Below, in pieces: positions 9,257 to 16,926 of a stretch of 51,063 nt of DNA. A program made the translations under genes and the position numbers. The notes below the pieces were generated by a model. The model had not been told where the DNA came from and ran no database searches. It worked only from the letters and a program-made list of their open reading frames with translations. This DNA comes from Bacillota bacterium (GTDB lineage: Bacteria; Bacillota_I; Bacilli_A; Acholeplasmatales; Acholeplasmataceae), in contig JAHISX010000077.1 in NCBI GenBank assembly GCA_018817915.1, positions 1 through 51,063 on the forward strand. The letters are read 5' to 3'. The number at the start of each line of letters is the position of its first letter. Positions within the stretch are counted from its first letter, which is position 1.

Positions 9257-11068
9257 TTATTCAATTTTGTTAAGTACTTCTCGAATTTTACTATTTTCTC
9301 TATTTTCTTTGTTTGGATGTTTGGTAGTTAAGTGTAGTGCATTACTATCATTAAAAAAGCCATAGATGTCGTGAATCCTTTGCTTCAAAAGAGTTCTAAC
9401 TGTATTGTACAAAATATAACGATTATTGATTAAGAAATCATTACAAACTCCCCAACCACGAGACACTATTTTATCTTCTTCAGCTTTCTCCATTTGCTCA
9501 AAAACAGATTCTTCATCACTCAATATGTAACCTATTCTGTTCTTATTCGAGTATGTAAAGTATTTCACACTCACACCAAACATATTATTATCCTCAAATT
9601 CTTTGTGGTACCAGTATACTCCTTTGCTACCTGTCAGATAAAAAGTTTTTGAATTAGGAATTGCCATATCAACAAATTGTTTGTATGATTTTAAGGATAA
9701 CTCGTAAATTCTTTTCATGTTGATTAATAGGTGTTCTTCCAACTCTTTATGCCATTCTTGTGGGCTTGGAAGTTTGAATTGTCTTTTTATATCAATAACA
9801 TTTCTCTTTGTCAATTCTTTGAAACTCAAGTAAACCAACAAATCATCATGATGCAATAGATACATCTGATTTTCGTTTATATCCTTATGATCATACGACT
9901 TCATTCTGTTGGGTATATAGGTCGATATCATATCTACAATCAAATTTCTTCCAAAATATCCGTTTATTCCATTGATAAATAATCTCTGAGCTATTTTTTC
10001 ATTGCCCTCAAGAGAATTTGATCGTATGATATATGAAAAATATGAAAACAAGGGAAGTATTAAGTCTTCAATTTCCTTAAGCGAAATTATTTCTTTATTA
10101 TAAAATGCTGAATTATTATCTCCATTTAGCAAACCTCTTCTAACCATGCTATCAATGAAAGAATATATATTGTCACTAAGGATTTCAATACTTAGATACT
10201 CAGTAGGCAAAATATTTGTTTTGAAAAATTGCTCAACTACAGTATCAATCGCTTTGTTGACAATTCCAGTAGGAGATAAGTCATCCTTAATATCGTTAAC
10301 TTCAAAGTTAGCTGTAAATATAGTATGATTTGAATACATATAACTTTCCATGCCATCGAATTCTTTTAAATGTGGTTCGCTTCTACCTGCTAATATAGGG
10401 AAAATACCAAATTGCTCTGAACCTTCATGATTTGAATGTGCTAAGCCTAAATTAATGGTATCTGGAGGGAAATAGTACTTTTTAATATATAAAAAATCTT
10501 CGTCAAAAACTTTGTTTAGTCCTTTAATTGCAATATCAAATTCCCTTTTTTGATTATAACTTTTAATTGGAAACTGACTTTTTAATCTTATGGACTCATT
10601 GTAAACTTTTATGTAAAAATCATTTAAATCAGTAAGGATGTTATTAGTATCCAATTTGATAGTCATATCATTTTGATTCACTATTATATCTCTATTAGAA
10701 TCAATGAAACTGTCATCTATATAAGCGAAATATATCGTATTCTTTTCATCAACATAGAAGAAAAAACCAGTATCAAACGTTATCTTCTCACGAAGATAAT
10801 TGAAAAATTTAGTGTCAAAACTAATATGATATTTACCAGTTTTTTCATTTTTAAGTACATTAGTTATGTGTTTAATCTGAACTTGAAAGTTTTTTATGGG
10901 AACTCCATTATTTCCTACAACAGTAAAAAATCCATCAATATTGGGTGTTCTATCATTGGATGAAAAATAGCATTTGATATTCTTATGTCTTTGCAATACA
11001 CTTTGAACTGTATAAATAGCATCATCTTCCAAGAATGATGATGGTGTAATTTTTCCTATATTGGACAA
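9257..11068 (-). CDS. DUF4365-like putative defence nuclease
   Basis: 603 residues starting at TTG behind AAAGGAG. The N-terminal ~150 residues resemble DUF4365, a PD-(D/E)XK-type domain: IDGFFTVV, then FQVQIKHI, which supplies the D...QxK pattern, then YHISFDTKFFNYLRE. The remaining ~450 residues are unassigned. It is the promoter-proximal gene of a pair with the DUF3800-like protein. Such nuclease-like pairs beside Mrr genes suggest an antiviral role, which is inference only. Confidence 0.65.
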   Translation of the reverse strand: MSNIGKITPSSFLEDDAIYTVQSVLQRHKNIKCYFSSNDRTPNIDGFFTVVGNNGVPIKNFQVQIKHITNVLKNEKTGKYHISFDTKFFNYLREKITFDTGFFFYVDEKNTIYFAYIDDSFIDSNRDIIVNQNDMTIKLDTNNILTDLNDFYIKVYNESIRLKSQFPIKSYNQKREFDIAIKGLNKVFDEDFLYIKKYYFPPDTINLGLAHSNHEGSEQFGIFPILAGRSEPHLKEFDGMESYMYSNHTIFTANFEVNDIKDDLSPTGIVNKAIDTVVEQFFKTNILPTEYLSIEILSDNIYSFIDSMVRRGLLNGDNNSAFYNKEIISLKEIEDLILPLFSYFSYIIRSNSLEGNEKIAQRLFINGINGYFGRNLIVDMISTYIPNRMKSYDHKDINENQMYLLHHDDLLVYLSFKELTKRNVIDIKRQFKLPSPQEWHKELEEHLLINMKRIYELSLKSYKQFVDMAIPNSKTFYLTGSKGVYWYHKEFEDNNMFGVSVKYFTYSNKNRIGYILSDEESVFEQMEKAEEDKIVSRGWGVCNDFLINNRYILYNTVRTLLKQRIHDIYGFFNDSNALHLTTKHPNKENRENSKIREVLNKIE

Positions 11069-11082
11069 AATACCAACTCCTT

Positions 11083-11097
11083 TAGAATATTATACCA
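11083..11097 (-). promoter_or_regulatory. Extended -10 promoter for the DUF4365-like gene
   Basis: On the minus strand TGGTATAAT, an extended -10 element, lies at 11097-11089. No good -35 is visible 17 bp upstream. The predicted start leaves only ~14 bases of leader, which contain AAAGGAG. Confidence 0.5.
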
Positions 11098-11125
11098 TTC
11101 TAATTACCTTAGAATCTATATGAAT

Positions 11126-11150
11126 AAAAAAGTATCAACCGAAAGATACG
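11126..11150 (-). terminator. Terminator after the prophage late operon
   Basis: Read on the minus strand, CGTATC and GATAC enclose an eight-base loop and are followed by six T. It lies 22 bp after the holin stop codon and separates the prophage late genes from the defence genes. Confidence 0.65.
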
Positions 11151-11171
11151 ATTGACACTAGTTATGAAACT

Positions 11172-11549
11172 TCAGTTATTCAGTATATTTATAGTAGCTT
11201 CTATTTGATTACTTATAAATTTATTCAAATCACCATAGTTGTTAATTATAAATTCTTTTGCTTCAATACTAAGTTCTCTAGTGACCTCTTGTTTAGCTAG
11301 GACTAGAGCGGTTTTCTGTGCTTCCCTATCGAATGTACCACTCTTCTTTAAAGACTCCACATAGGTCTGAAATACGACTCTAACAGCACGTTCTACGCTC
11401 GATGTTATTGAAGATAATATTCTTCTTGCATGATCATCTTTAATCTTACTAGTGAGGTATTGAATTAGTTTTGTTCCACCAAGTGTAACCAGGGGCAAGA
11501 CCACTGTAGTAACAATAATTCCGATAATGGATGTGACTATTTCATTCAT
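11172..11549 (-). CDS. Phage holin, LLH-like
   Basis: 125 residues with one N-terminal membrane segment (about 4-32) and a long amphipathic helical region with basic and acidic repeats, as in the LLH holin family. Holins permeabilise the host membrane at the end of the lytic cycle. Its ATG overlaps the stop of the XhlA-like gene (ATGA). It is the last gene of the late operon, and no endolysin gene follows or precedes it in the window. Confidence 0.75.
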   Translation of the reverse strand: MNEIVTSIIGIIVTTVVLPLVTLGGTKLIQYLTSKIKDDHARRILSSITSSVERAVRVVFQTYVESLKKSGTFDREAQKTALVLAKQEVTRELSIEAKEFIINNYGDLNKFISNQIEATINILNN

Positions 11550-11848
11550 ATGTTCCTGGTCTCCTTTGCTGGACTATGTCTTTTGGATAAGTTTTTAACA
11601 TCACTTTCTAGGATTGCGACTCGTGTGTTTAAATCAGAAAACCCATTATCGAGTTTATCCATTCTTTTCTCAATACGCTCTGTACTAGATTTGATATAAC
11701 CCAAATCAGAAATCAGAATGCCTTCGTTCTTTCCTGCATTCTTATCCTCTCTTCTATCAGCTCTTCGAAAGGCTAGATAAGCAAACAGAATACTTGAGAA
11801 AGTACCGGAAACACCAATAATCATTAAAGTAACTTCTAGCTCACTCAT
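11546..11848 (-). CDS. XhlA-like holin-associated membrane protein
   Basis: I chose the ATG at 11848, preceded by GAGG, giving 100 residues. There is one N-terminal membrane helix (about 5-25) followed by a heptad-rich coiled coil (YIKSSTERIEKRMDKLDNGF). This is the size and layout of XhlA or hemolysin-like proteins encoded beside phage holins, with topology opposite to the classical C-terminal anchor. The start overlaps the nucleotidyltransferase stop, so translation is coupled. Confidence 0.6.
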   Translation of the reverse strand: MSELEVTLMIIGVSGTFSSILFAYLAFRRADRREDKNAGKNEGILISDLGYIKSSTERIEKRMDKLDNGFSDLNTRVAILESDVKNLSKRHSPAKETRNI

Positions 11849-12503
11849 GCTGGAGCACCTCATCTCTTATTTCTTTGATTTCTAGTAAAAATTGTCTTAA
11901 TGTTGATAGATATGTTCCATCATCTGATTTATCCCAATTTGTTTTTAGTTCATCAATACGCTTCATCCAATCATCTGAAAGTATAAGCGTATAGTCACCA
12001 GTTTCAAGATAGGTATCAAGAATCGCTCTGATTCTTAAGATATGGTACGCTCTTTTTACGAGCATATTATCCTTATTGATGATTTGATCGTAATATTCAA
12101 TAACAGTATCTAAGTATTTGTCGAGATAACTGGTAAAATCAGTTTCTACTAATTCATTGAATTCATTCTCAAATAAAGGATTTAAATAGACAAGATGTTC
12201 TTTTGCATTGATGATATCATCTGCATGAAGTCGGTTATAAAGGGGGATGTTAGAATTCATTTCCTGTCTTTTACAAAAATCTTCATACCCATAACCAAAA
12301 ATATCAATACCTTCAAGTGATGTATGAATCAACCCTTTAAATCCGCTCAACACCACTGTAATATCGACATCAGAGTTACTTGATGTTGTGTGGTATGCAA
12401 TGGATCCACAAAAATAGATAAACATCACTTCATGTTCTGGAAACATATTGACCACAATCGTTTTCAAACGTTCCTTATCAAGGATGGGTTTATTCTGATT
12501 CAT
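11841..12503 (-). CDS. Nucleotidyltransferase-fold protein in the late operon
   Basis: 220 residues. FCGSIAYHTTSSNSDVDITV is the GS-x(n)-DxD signature of the DNA polymerase beta/MNT superfamily and supplies the metal-binding aspartates. The C-terminal half is helical (about 120-220), like the substrate-binding part of such enzymes. These proteins transfer nucleotides to proteins, tRNA or small molecules, and the substrate here is unknown. The gene is embedded in the tail/lysis cluster, with overlaps on both sides, so it is expressed late. Confidence 0.75.
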   Translation of the reverse strand: MNQNKPILDKERLKTIVVNMFPEHEVMFIYFCGSIAYHTTSSNSDVDITVVLSGFKGLIHTSLEGIDIFGYGYEDFCKRQEMNSNIPLYNRLHADDIINAKEHLVYLNPLFENEFNELVETDFTSYLDKYLDTVIEYYDQIINKDNMLVKRAYHILRIRAILDTYLETGDYTLILSDDWMKRIDELKTNWDKSDDGTYLSTLRQFLLEIKEIRDEVLQHE

Positions 12504-12807
12504 AAGTATGTTCCTCGACTTTTTCTAAATCATCAGCTGAGTCATCAAACCCAATCACATTTTCTTTAAGCCACAAATAGGCTAATGCGATGGGATTTTC
12601 ATCTTTAAATAAATCGAAATCTTTAACCGGTACTTCGATGTCAACAGCTTCCAAAGGATTAAATCCATTGATACGTTTGTCTTTATCCAAGTAGGATGCT
12701 AAACAAATGACTACTTTTTTATCCCTATAATTGAGAGTGACTCCAATAATACGGTGATAGTTGACGTTGATTCCAACTCTTGATTCTAAACTTTTGATGA
12801 TTGCCAT
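12490..12807 (-). CDS. Small phage tail-region protein
   Basis: 105 residues, beginning MAII like the two fibre proteins upstream. It is a mixed alpha/beta protein with an acidic C-terminus and no recognised domain. It overlaps the nucleotidyltransferase start by 14 bp and follows the fibre gene by 2 bp, so it is part of the same late operon. It could be a fibre accessory or assembly protein, but nothing shows this. Confidence 0.65.
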   Translation of the reverse strand: MAIIKSLESRVGINVNYHRIIGVTLNYRDKKVVICLASYLDKDKRINGFNPLEAVDIEVPVKDFDLFKDENPIALAYLWLKENVIGFDDSADDLEKVEEHTYESE

Positions 12808-12809
12808 TG

Positions 12810-13496
12810 TTATGTCCTCTTCTTTCTATAAATTGAGATTTGAAGTGTATCTGGAGAACCAAGGTTCAATCCAGGATTAATATAAAGTCTACCGATTTCT
12901 CCATCAATCACGTGGACAAATTCTGCTATAGCAACTGTTGGGCTTGAGTCATCAGATAGCGTTGTAATAGATTTCCCTTTTGCAACCCAACTGTAGGTAG
13001 TTGTGGTGTTGGATTGAAAGGTTGGGATTAACTCTAGGGTGATTGTTTTCGTGATTCCAAATGTTGGTGTTTTGCTACCTGAGAACTGATCGTTTATATA
13101 GAACGTGCTTGCTGCTCTTCCGCTCATCCTGGTTAGTCCAGTATTGTAGTCATCATCGTATCTTAGGCTCATGTAACTACCTAGGAAGTAAGAGCCTCCT
13201 GAAGACATATAGTTAATATATGAAGATGAAGTATCACTCACTGTTCCAGCTGTAGATGCGAGAATGTAAATTTCATAGATGTAGTTGTTGTCGAAAATGT
13301 GTGAGACAGTTTGATAATACAATGTTCCTTGATAGGAATATACAAGTTCTCCAATACCACCACCTACTTTTACTACAGATGAATTGCCTCGAATGAACAG
13401 TTCATTGGTTGTAGTATTAAACCCCATTTCGCCTACATAAAGCAAATTTGAAGTTGTCGGATTAGCAGTACCTCTTTTAACACGAATAATTGCCAT
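12810..13496 (-). CDS. Phage tail fibre / receptor-binding protein
   Basis: 228 residues. The first ~50 (RVKRGTANPTTSNLLYVGEM) resemble the N-terminal domain of Mtd-type tropism determinants and phage hyaluronidases, in which a short beta structure carries the G-E-x-G and N-E-L-F-I-R motifs. The rest is Ser/Thr/Tyr/Gly-rich beta structure, typical of receptor-binding parts. It overlaps the upstream fibre gene by 1 bp. Confidence 0.7.
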   Translation of the reverse strand: MAIIRVKRGTANPTTSNLLYVGEMGFNTTTNELFIRGNSSVVKVGGGIGELVYSYQGTLYYQTVSHIFDNNYIYEIYILASTAGTVSDTSSSYINYMSSGGSYFLGSYMSLRYDDDYNTGLTRMSGRAASTFYINDQFSGSKTPTFGITKTITLELIPTFQSNTTTTYSWVAKGKSITTLSDDSSPTVAIAEFVHVIDGEIGRLYINPGLNLGSPDTLQISIYRKKRT

Positions 13497-14182
13497 TAAT
13501 ACGTTCCACCATCAATAGTTGATGCGTGTGTCAATACAACATCCTTATCAAGACCAACGAAAAAGATTTCTTTATTTGGTGTGTAAGTTGTATTTATTTC
13601 TTTAAAGAGTACTAACCCTGAAGTGATTGTTTTCGCTAAGAAGTTTGTTTTTGTATCTGTAAATACCATAGCAGTACTCGCTGATACGGAAACATTCTTG
13701 GCATTTGCAATTCGAGTTCTTTGGTCATCTGTTAAGTGAAGATTGCTTGATACGTGGGCATTATATGCCGTTGTCGATACACCACCCAATTCGGATAAAG
13801 TAATCGTTACAGCTCCAGTTTTAGCGTTTACCGAGGTGACTGGACTAACATCCGGGATGATTGATGATGGTAGTTTTCCATCTGAGCCAATCAATGGTAC
13901 AGTTCCATTGGTTGTACCTGTATTTTTCTTCGATGCAGTACCTAATGCGAGTGCTGTGATTTTTGAATCCATACTCGTTTCTGCATTTGCTTTATTCAAG
14001 TATTCGATGTAATCTGCTACCGCTAAAGGATTACCTGCAGTACCTGTTTTATCTTGTTTTGATACATAGAGGTTGCCACCATTTAAATCGACTAGTGGTT
14101 CACCAGCTTTAATTGTTCCTGCTGATCCAATGAGTGGTCCAGTTCCAGCAGATGTTCTCCGTTTAATTTGTATAATCGCCAT
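13496..14182 (-). CDS. Phage tail fibre protein, Mtd-like N-terminus
   Basis: 228 residues. It shares its opening with the downstream fibre protein (MAII, then a basic R-R/K-R turn) and has a GxPLVDLNGGNLYVSKQ strand-turn. The middle contains PLIGSDGKLPSSIIPDV and VNAKTGAVTITLSELGGV, low-complexity motifs common in phage fibres. Equal length and shared N-terminus with its neighbour suggest duplication followed by divergence of the receptor-facing part. Confidence 0.7.
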   Translation of the reverse strand: MAIIQIKRRTSAGTGPLIGSAGTIKAGEPLVDLNGGNLYVSKQDKTGTAGNPLAVADYIEYLNKANAETSMDSKITALALGTASKKNTGTTNGTVPLIGSDGKLPSSIIPDVSPVTSVNAKTGAVTITLSELGGVSTTAYNAHVSSNLHLTDDQRTRIANAKNVSVSASTAMVFTDTKTNFLAKTITSGLVLFKEINTTYTPNKEIFFVGLDKDVVLTHASTIDGGTY

Positions 14183-14199
14183 ATTTTTTGTTTCCCTTC

Positions 14200-14979
14200 T
14201 TATAGTTTATAAATGATGACTTTATTAATGATGTGTGTTGTGCTACCACAAGTCATTGTTAAGTACCCATTTTCGTACTTGAGATAAAGTGAGAATGTTG
14301 AACCATAAATACTGTAAGTTATACTATTTGATGACCCTATTTGATAAAACAAACTTGCACCAGGCACTGTCACAATATTTGAGTTTCCTATAGTGATCAA
14401 TAGGATTGAACGATAGAGTTCATAGGATGAGGTATCTGTGATTCTAAATACACCTGGTGATATCGTGGATGGCGTTTTGACTCTAGGTTCGAGATCTGAG
14501 CGAATTTTCAGTTCTAGATTATAAATCATCTCAGCATATGATGTAATCACTGGTCGTTCAAAGTTTGGAGTTAAAGTTACTGATGTGGATGTTTTCGAAT
14601 AAGATGCTAGGGGGAACTCATAAATGCCATCTCCATTGATTAGTTGATTAAGTGCAAGTGTTGGAAAACCACTTGTTTGTTCTTTAAGATACATACTGAC
14701 TTCATTTGAGTTTGTATCAACTCCAAGGATGACATAACCATTCTTTGTTGAATCAGGACTGACCAGTATCGAAGTATTGTTTTCAACATAAATCAATCTT
14801 CCATACACCGCGATATAACCATCTTGAAAGGTTATTGTATTGTTTGAGAGTGTATAAGTTACTCCACTTTTGATACCTTTTAATATGCCAATTCGATTTG
14901 AAAATAGAAAGTAATATAAGTCAGCATCTTTCTTGGCAGATACATTTCCGCCTTCAAAGGTTATTTTTTGTAATCCCAT
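14200..14979 (-). CDS. Phage baseplate/tail fibre protein
   Basis: 259 residues of beta-rich, Ser/Thr/Asn/Tyr-rich sequence without a transmembrane segment. It lies between the baseplate-hub-like gene (stop and start adjacent) and the fibre genes. The N-terminal half (ITFQDGYIAVYGRLIYVENN) looks like the upper-baseplate or fibre-adaptor proteins found at this position in siphoviruses. Assignment rests on position and composition. Confidence 0.6.
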   Translation of the reverse strand: MGLQKITFEGGNVSAKKDADLYYFLFSNRIGILKGIKSGVTYTLSNNTITFQDGYIAVYGRLIYVENNTSILVSPDSTKNGYVILGVDTNSNEVSMYLKEQTSGFPTLALNQLINGDGIYEFPLASYSKTSTSVTLTPNFERPVITSYAEMIYNLELKIRSDLEPRVKTPSTISPGVFRITDTSSYELYRSILLITIGNSNIVTVPGASLFYQIGSSNSITYSIYGSTFSLYLKYENGYLTMTCGSTTHIINKVIIYKL

Positions 14980-16101
14980 TTAGTATTCACCTCCATCTAA
15001 ATCTGTGGTACTACTTTTGTTAATCGATATATGTCCAATTTGCGAGTTCACACTCTTGCTTAAAATTTGGATTTTTTCTGTAAGTTTTATTCGGTATTCA
15101 CCAAGTGTGATTTGGCATGAAAGCATTTGGTTTTGAAACTTTATTCCTGTGACGATTGAATCATATAGTTTTCCTTTAAATCGAAACTCTATGAAATCAC
15201 CCAAATTCACGTTATCAAAGACTCTAATAATCTTGTGATCTATATTGACAGTAAATGTGATTTGATGATTGGTTCTTGTTATACTCAGCTCACTTTGTGC
15301 CTTGCTAAATAATGTATCAAAATCATTATCACCATAAGTTTTAGCGACTGATTGAACATCAGTAAACCTTAAGGGATGTGTCAAATCTTGAGTAACAGTT
15401 CCATCAAGAAGCAAGTAGTAAATCTTAATATCCATGTGAATCACATTTTCACTTTTAGGATAGTAGATGACTTTGTTAACTGAAGTTTCAGTTGTATCGT
15501 TAATGACCAAGTCTGCAAGTGCTAATTGGTCGCCTTTTAACTTAACACCTTGACTGACATTGATTATTCTTAGCAATATACCAACAAGTACTCCATTTTG
15601 GATTACTATTTCTTCTTTGATGTTGACACCATAACTCTTTGATATCAGTTCCATGACTTCATGAATGGTCATGATTTTGTCATCTTCGAATGCTAATTCT
15701 CCAAGTTTTGATGTTTCTTTACTGATGCTAAGATATGTTATGTTCTCCTTGTTATCATCATTGGTTACAAATTCTTGTCTGACCAATGTTTCAATGTAAT
15801 CTGCAAGGATACCTGAATAGGAATTAACTTTGACACTTTTCTTTAACATCTCTTTGAATTCAACTGTGCCGATGACAAGTCCATCATCTTCATCATCAAT
15901 GCTCTCTATAATACCTATGTAGTTAAACTCACTAGTGTGTAGATAGACAATATCTTTGATGGCTGCGTTAACTGTGATGGTGGATAACTTAAATGTAGAT
16001 TTTTGGGATATAACCAAGTCGAGTTTGATTTCGAATGCATCTGATACGTTAACATGATCTTTGATTTGAAAAGTTTTTTTATCGAGTATGATGAGTTCCA
16101 T
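14980..16101 (-). CDS. Phage tail/baseplate hub protein, gp37-like
   Basis: 373 residues. It opens with MELIILDKKTFQIKDHVN followed by a beta-sandwich-type region. It resembles the ReqiPepy6 gp37-like / Tal N-terminal family that forms the tail-tip hub below the distal tail ring. No peptidase motif was recognised. It follows the Dit-like gene by 3 bp, the usual order (tape measure, Dit, Tal). Confidence 0.7.
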   Translation of the reverse strand: MELIILDKKTFQIKDHVNVSDAFEIKLDLVISQKSTFKLSTITVNAAIKDIVYLHTSEFNYIGIIESIDDEDDGLVIGTVEFKEMLKKSVKVNSYSGILADYIETLVRQEFVTNDDNKENITYLSISKETSKLGELAFEDDKIMTIHEVMELISKSYGVNIKEEIVIQNGVLVGILLRIINVSQGVKLKGDQLALADLVINDTTETSVNKVIYYPKSENVIHMDIKIYYLLLDGTVTQDLTHPLRFTDVQSVAKTYGDNDFDTLFSKAQSELSITRTNHQITFTVNIDHKIIRVFDNVNLGDFIEFRFKGKLYDSIVTGIKFQNQMLSCQITLGEYRIKLTEKIQILSKSVNSQIGHISINKSSTTDLDGGEY

Positions 16102-16104
16102 AGT

Positions 16105-16926
16105 TTACCCCAGGTAGTACTCGAATATTTTGATTTTACAGATAGTTTGTTCTGAAACTCCTGGCTTAAACTCAAACTCAATCGCACCAGGTTCTATCCA
16201 CAGTAAATTTTCTTTATCAAAATCTTGATATCGATAGATGTCATGTTTTTCTTCATTGATAATTTCGTACATCGTCAAGTCTTGAATCAAACTAGAAATG
16301 ACTATGTGTGCATCGGTTCTATTCATCAGTAATCTTAATTCATCCGTGACTACTCCGCTTCTTTTGACAAGCAGTTCAGGTTCATCAATCGATCCAATCA
16401 TTTCAACTACTACATTGGCTTTAATATGTCCTCCAATTTCAACGTTGCTTAATCCCATGGATGCATTTGAATAGATAAAACTATAGGTATATGGGTATAT
16501 CTTTCCACCAGTATCAACATTTGAAGTGATCAGAACACTTCTTTCCTTTATCCAAAATGATTTTTTGTTGAGTACAATCTCGGATTGTAATCCACCAGCT
16601 TTGAGTTCTGTTTTTGTCAGAGAAACAATATCTACATAACAGTATTTCGTATCATGACTCTCGTAGTGAAGCTTCATGTCATGTTGTCCTTTTTCAAGGA
16701 AAGATAGCATTTTTTTATATCCCTGGTATCCATCTAGGAAAGTAATAACTCCTCGGATTTCAGATAGTTCAAAGTTGTTTTTTAACGTGCTGAAGTGATT
16801 TTCATATTTTAGATAGGTATAATTCTTTGAAAACCCCAAACCACTAATATTAGTAAATAGCACTTTATTGAAGTACGTGAACTGAAAAGTGACACCATAT
16901 TTGTTCTCTAGGATAAACTTTCTCAT
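16105..16926 (-). CDS. Distal tail protein (Dit-like)
   Basis: 273 residues, overlapping the tape-measure stop by 4 bp. A predicted N-terminal beta domain (FTNISGLGFSKNYTY) and a C-terminal beta-sandwich with GAIEFEFKPG and a short terminal strand fit siphovirus Dit proteins, which form the hexameric ring joining tube and baseplate. Identification rests on position directly after the tape measure and on general layout. Confidence 0.7.
   Translation of the reverse strand: MRKFILENKYGVTFQFTYFNKVLFTNISGLGFSKNYTYLKYENHFSTLKNNFELSEIRGVITFLDGYQGYKKMLSFLEKGQHDMKLHYESHDTKYCYVDIVSLTKTELKAGGLQSEIVLNKKSFWIKERSVLITSNVDTGGKIYPYTYSFIYSNASMGLSNVEIGGHIKANVVVEMIGSIDEPELLVKRSGVVTDELRLLMNRTDAHIVISSLIQDLTMYEIINEEKHDIYRYQDFDKENLLWIEPGAIEFEFKPGVSEQTICKIKIFEYYLG

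Noticed and set aside
12810-14182. Diversity-generating retroelement suggested by Mtd-like fibre N-termini
   Set aside because: No reverse transcriptase gene and no template/variable repeat pair are visible in the window.
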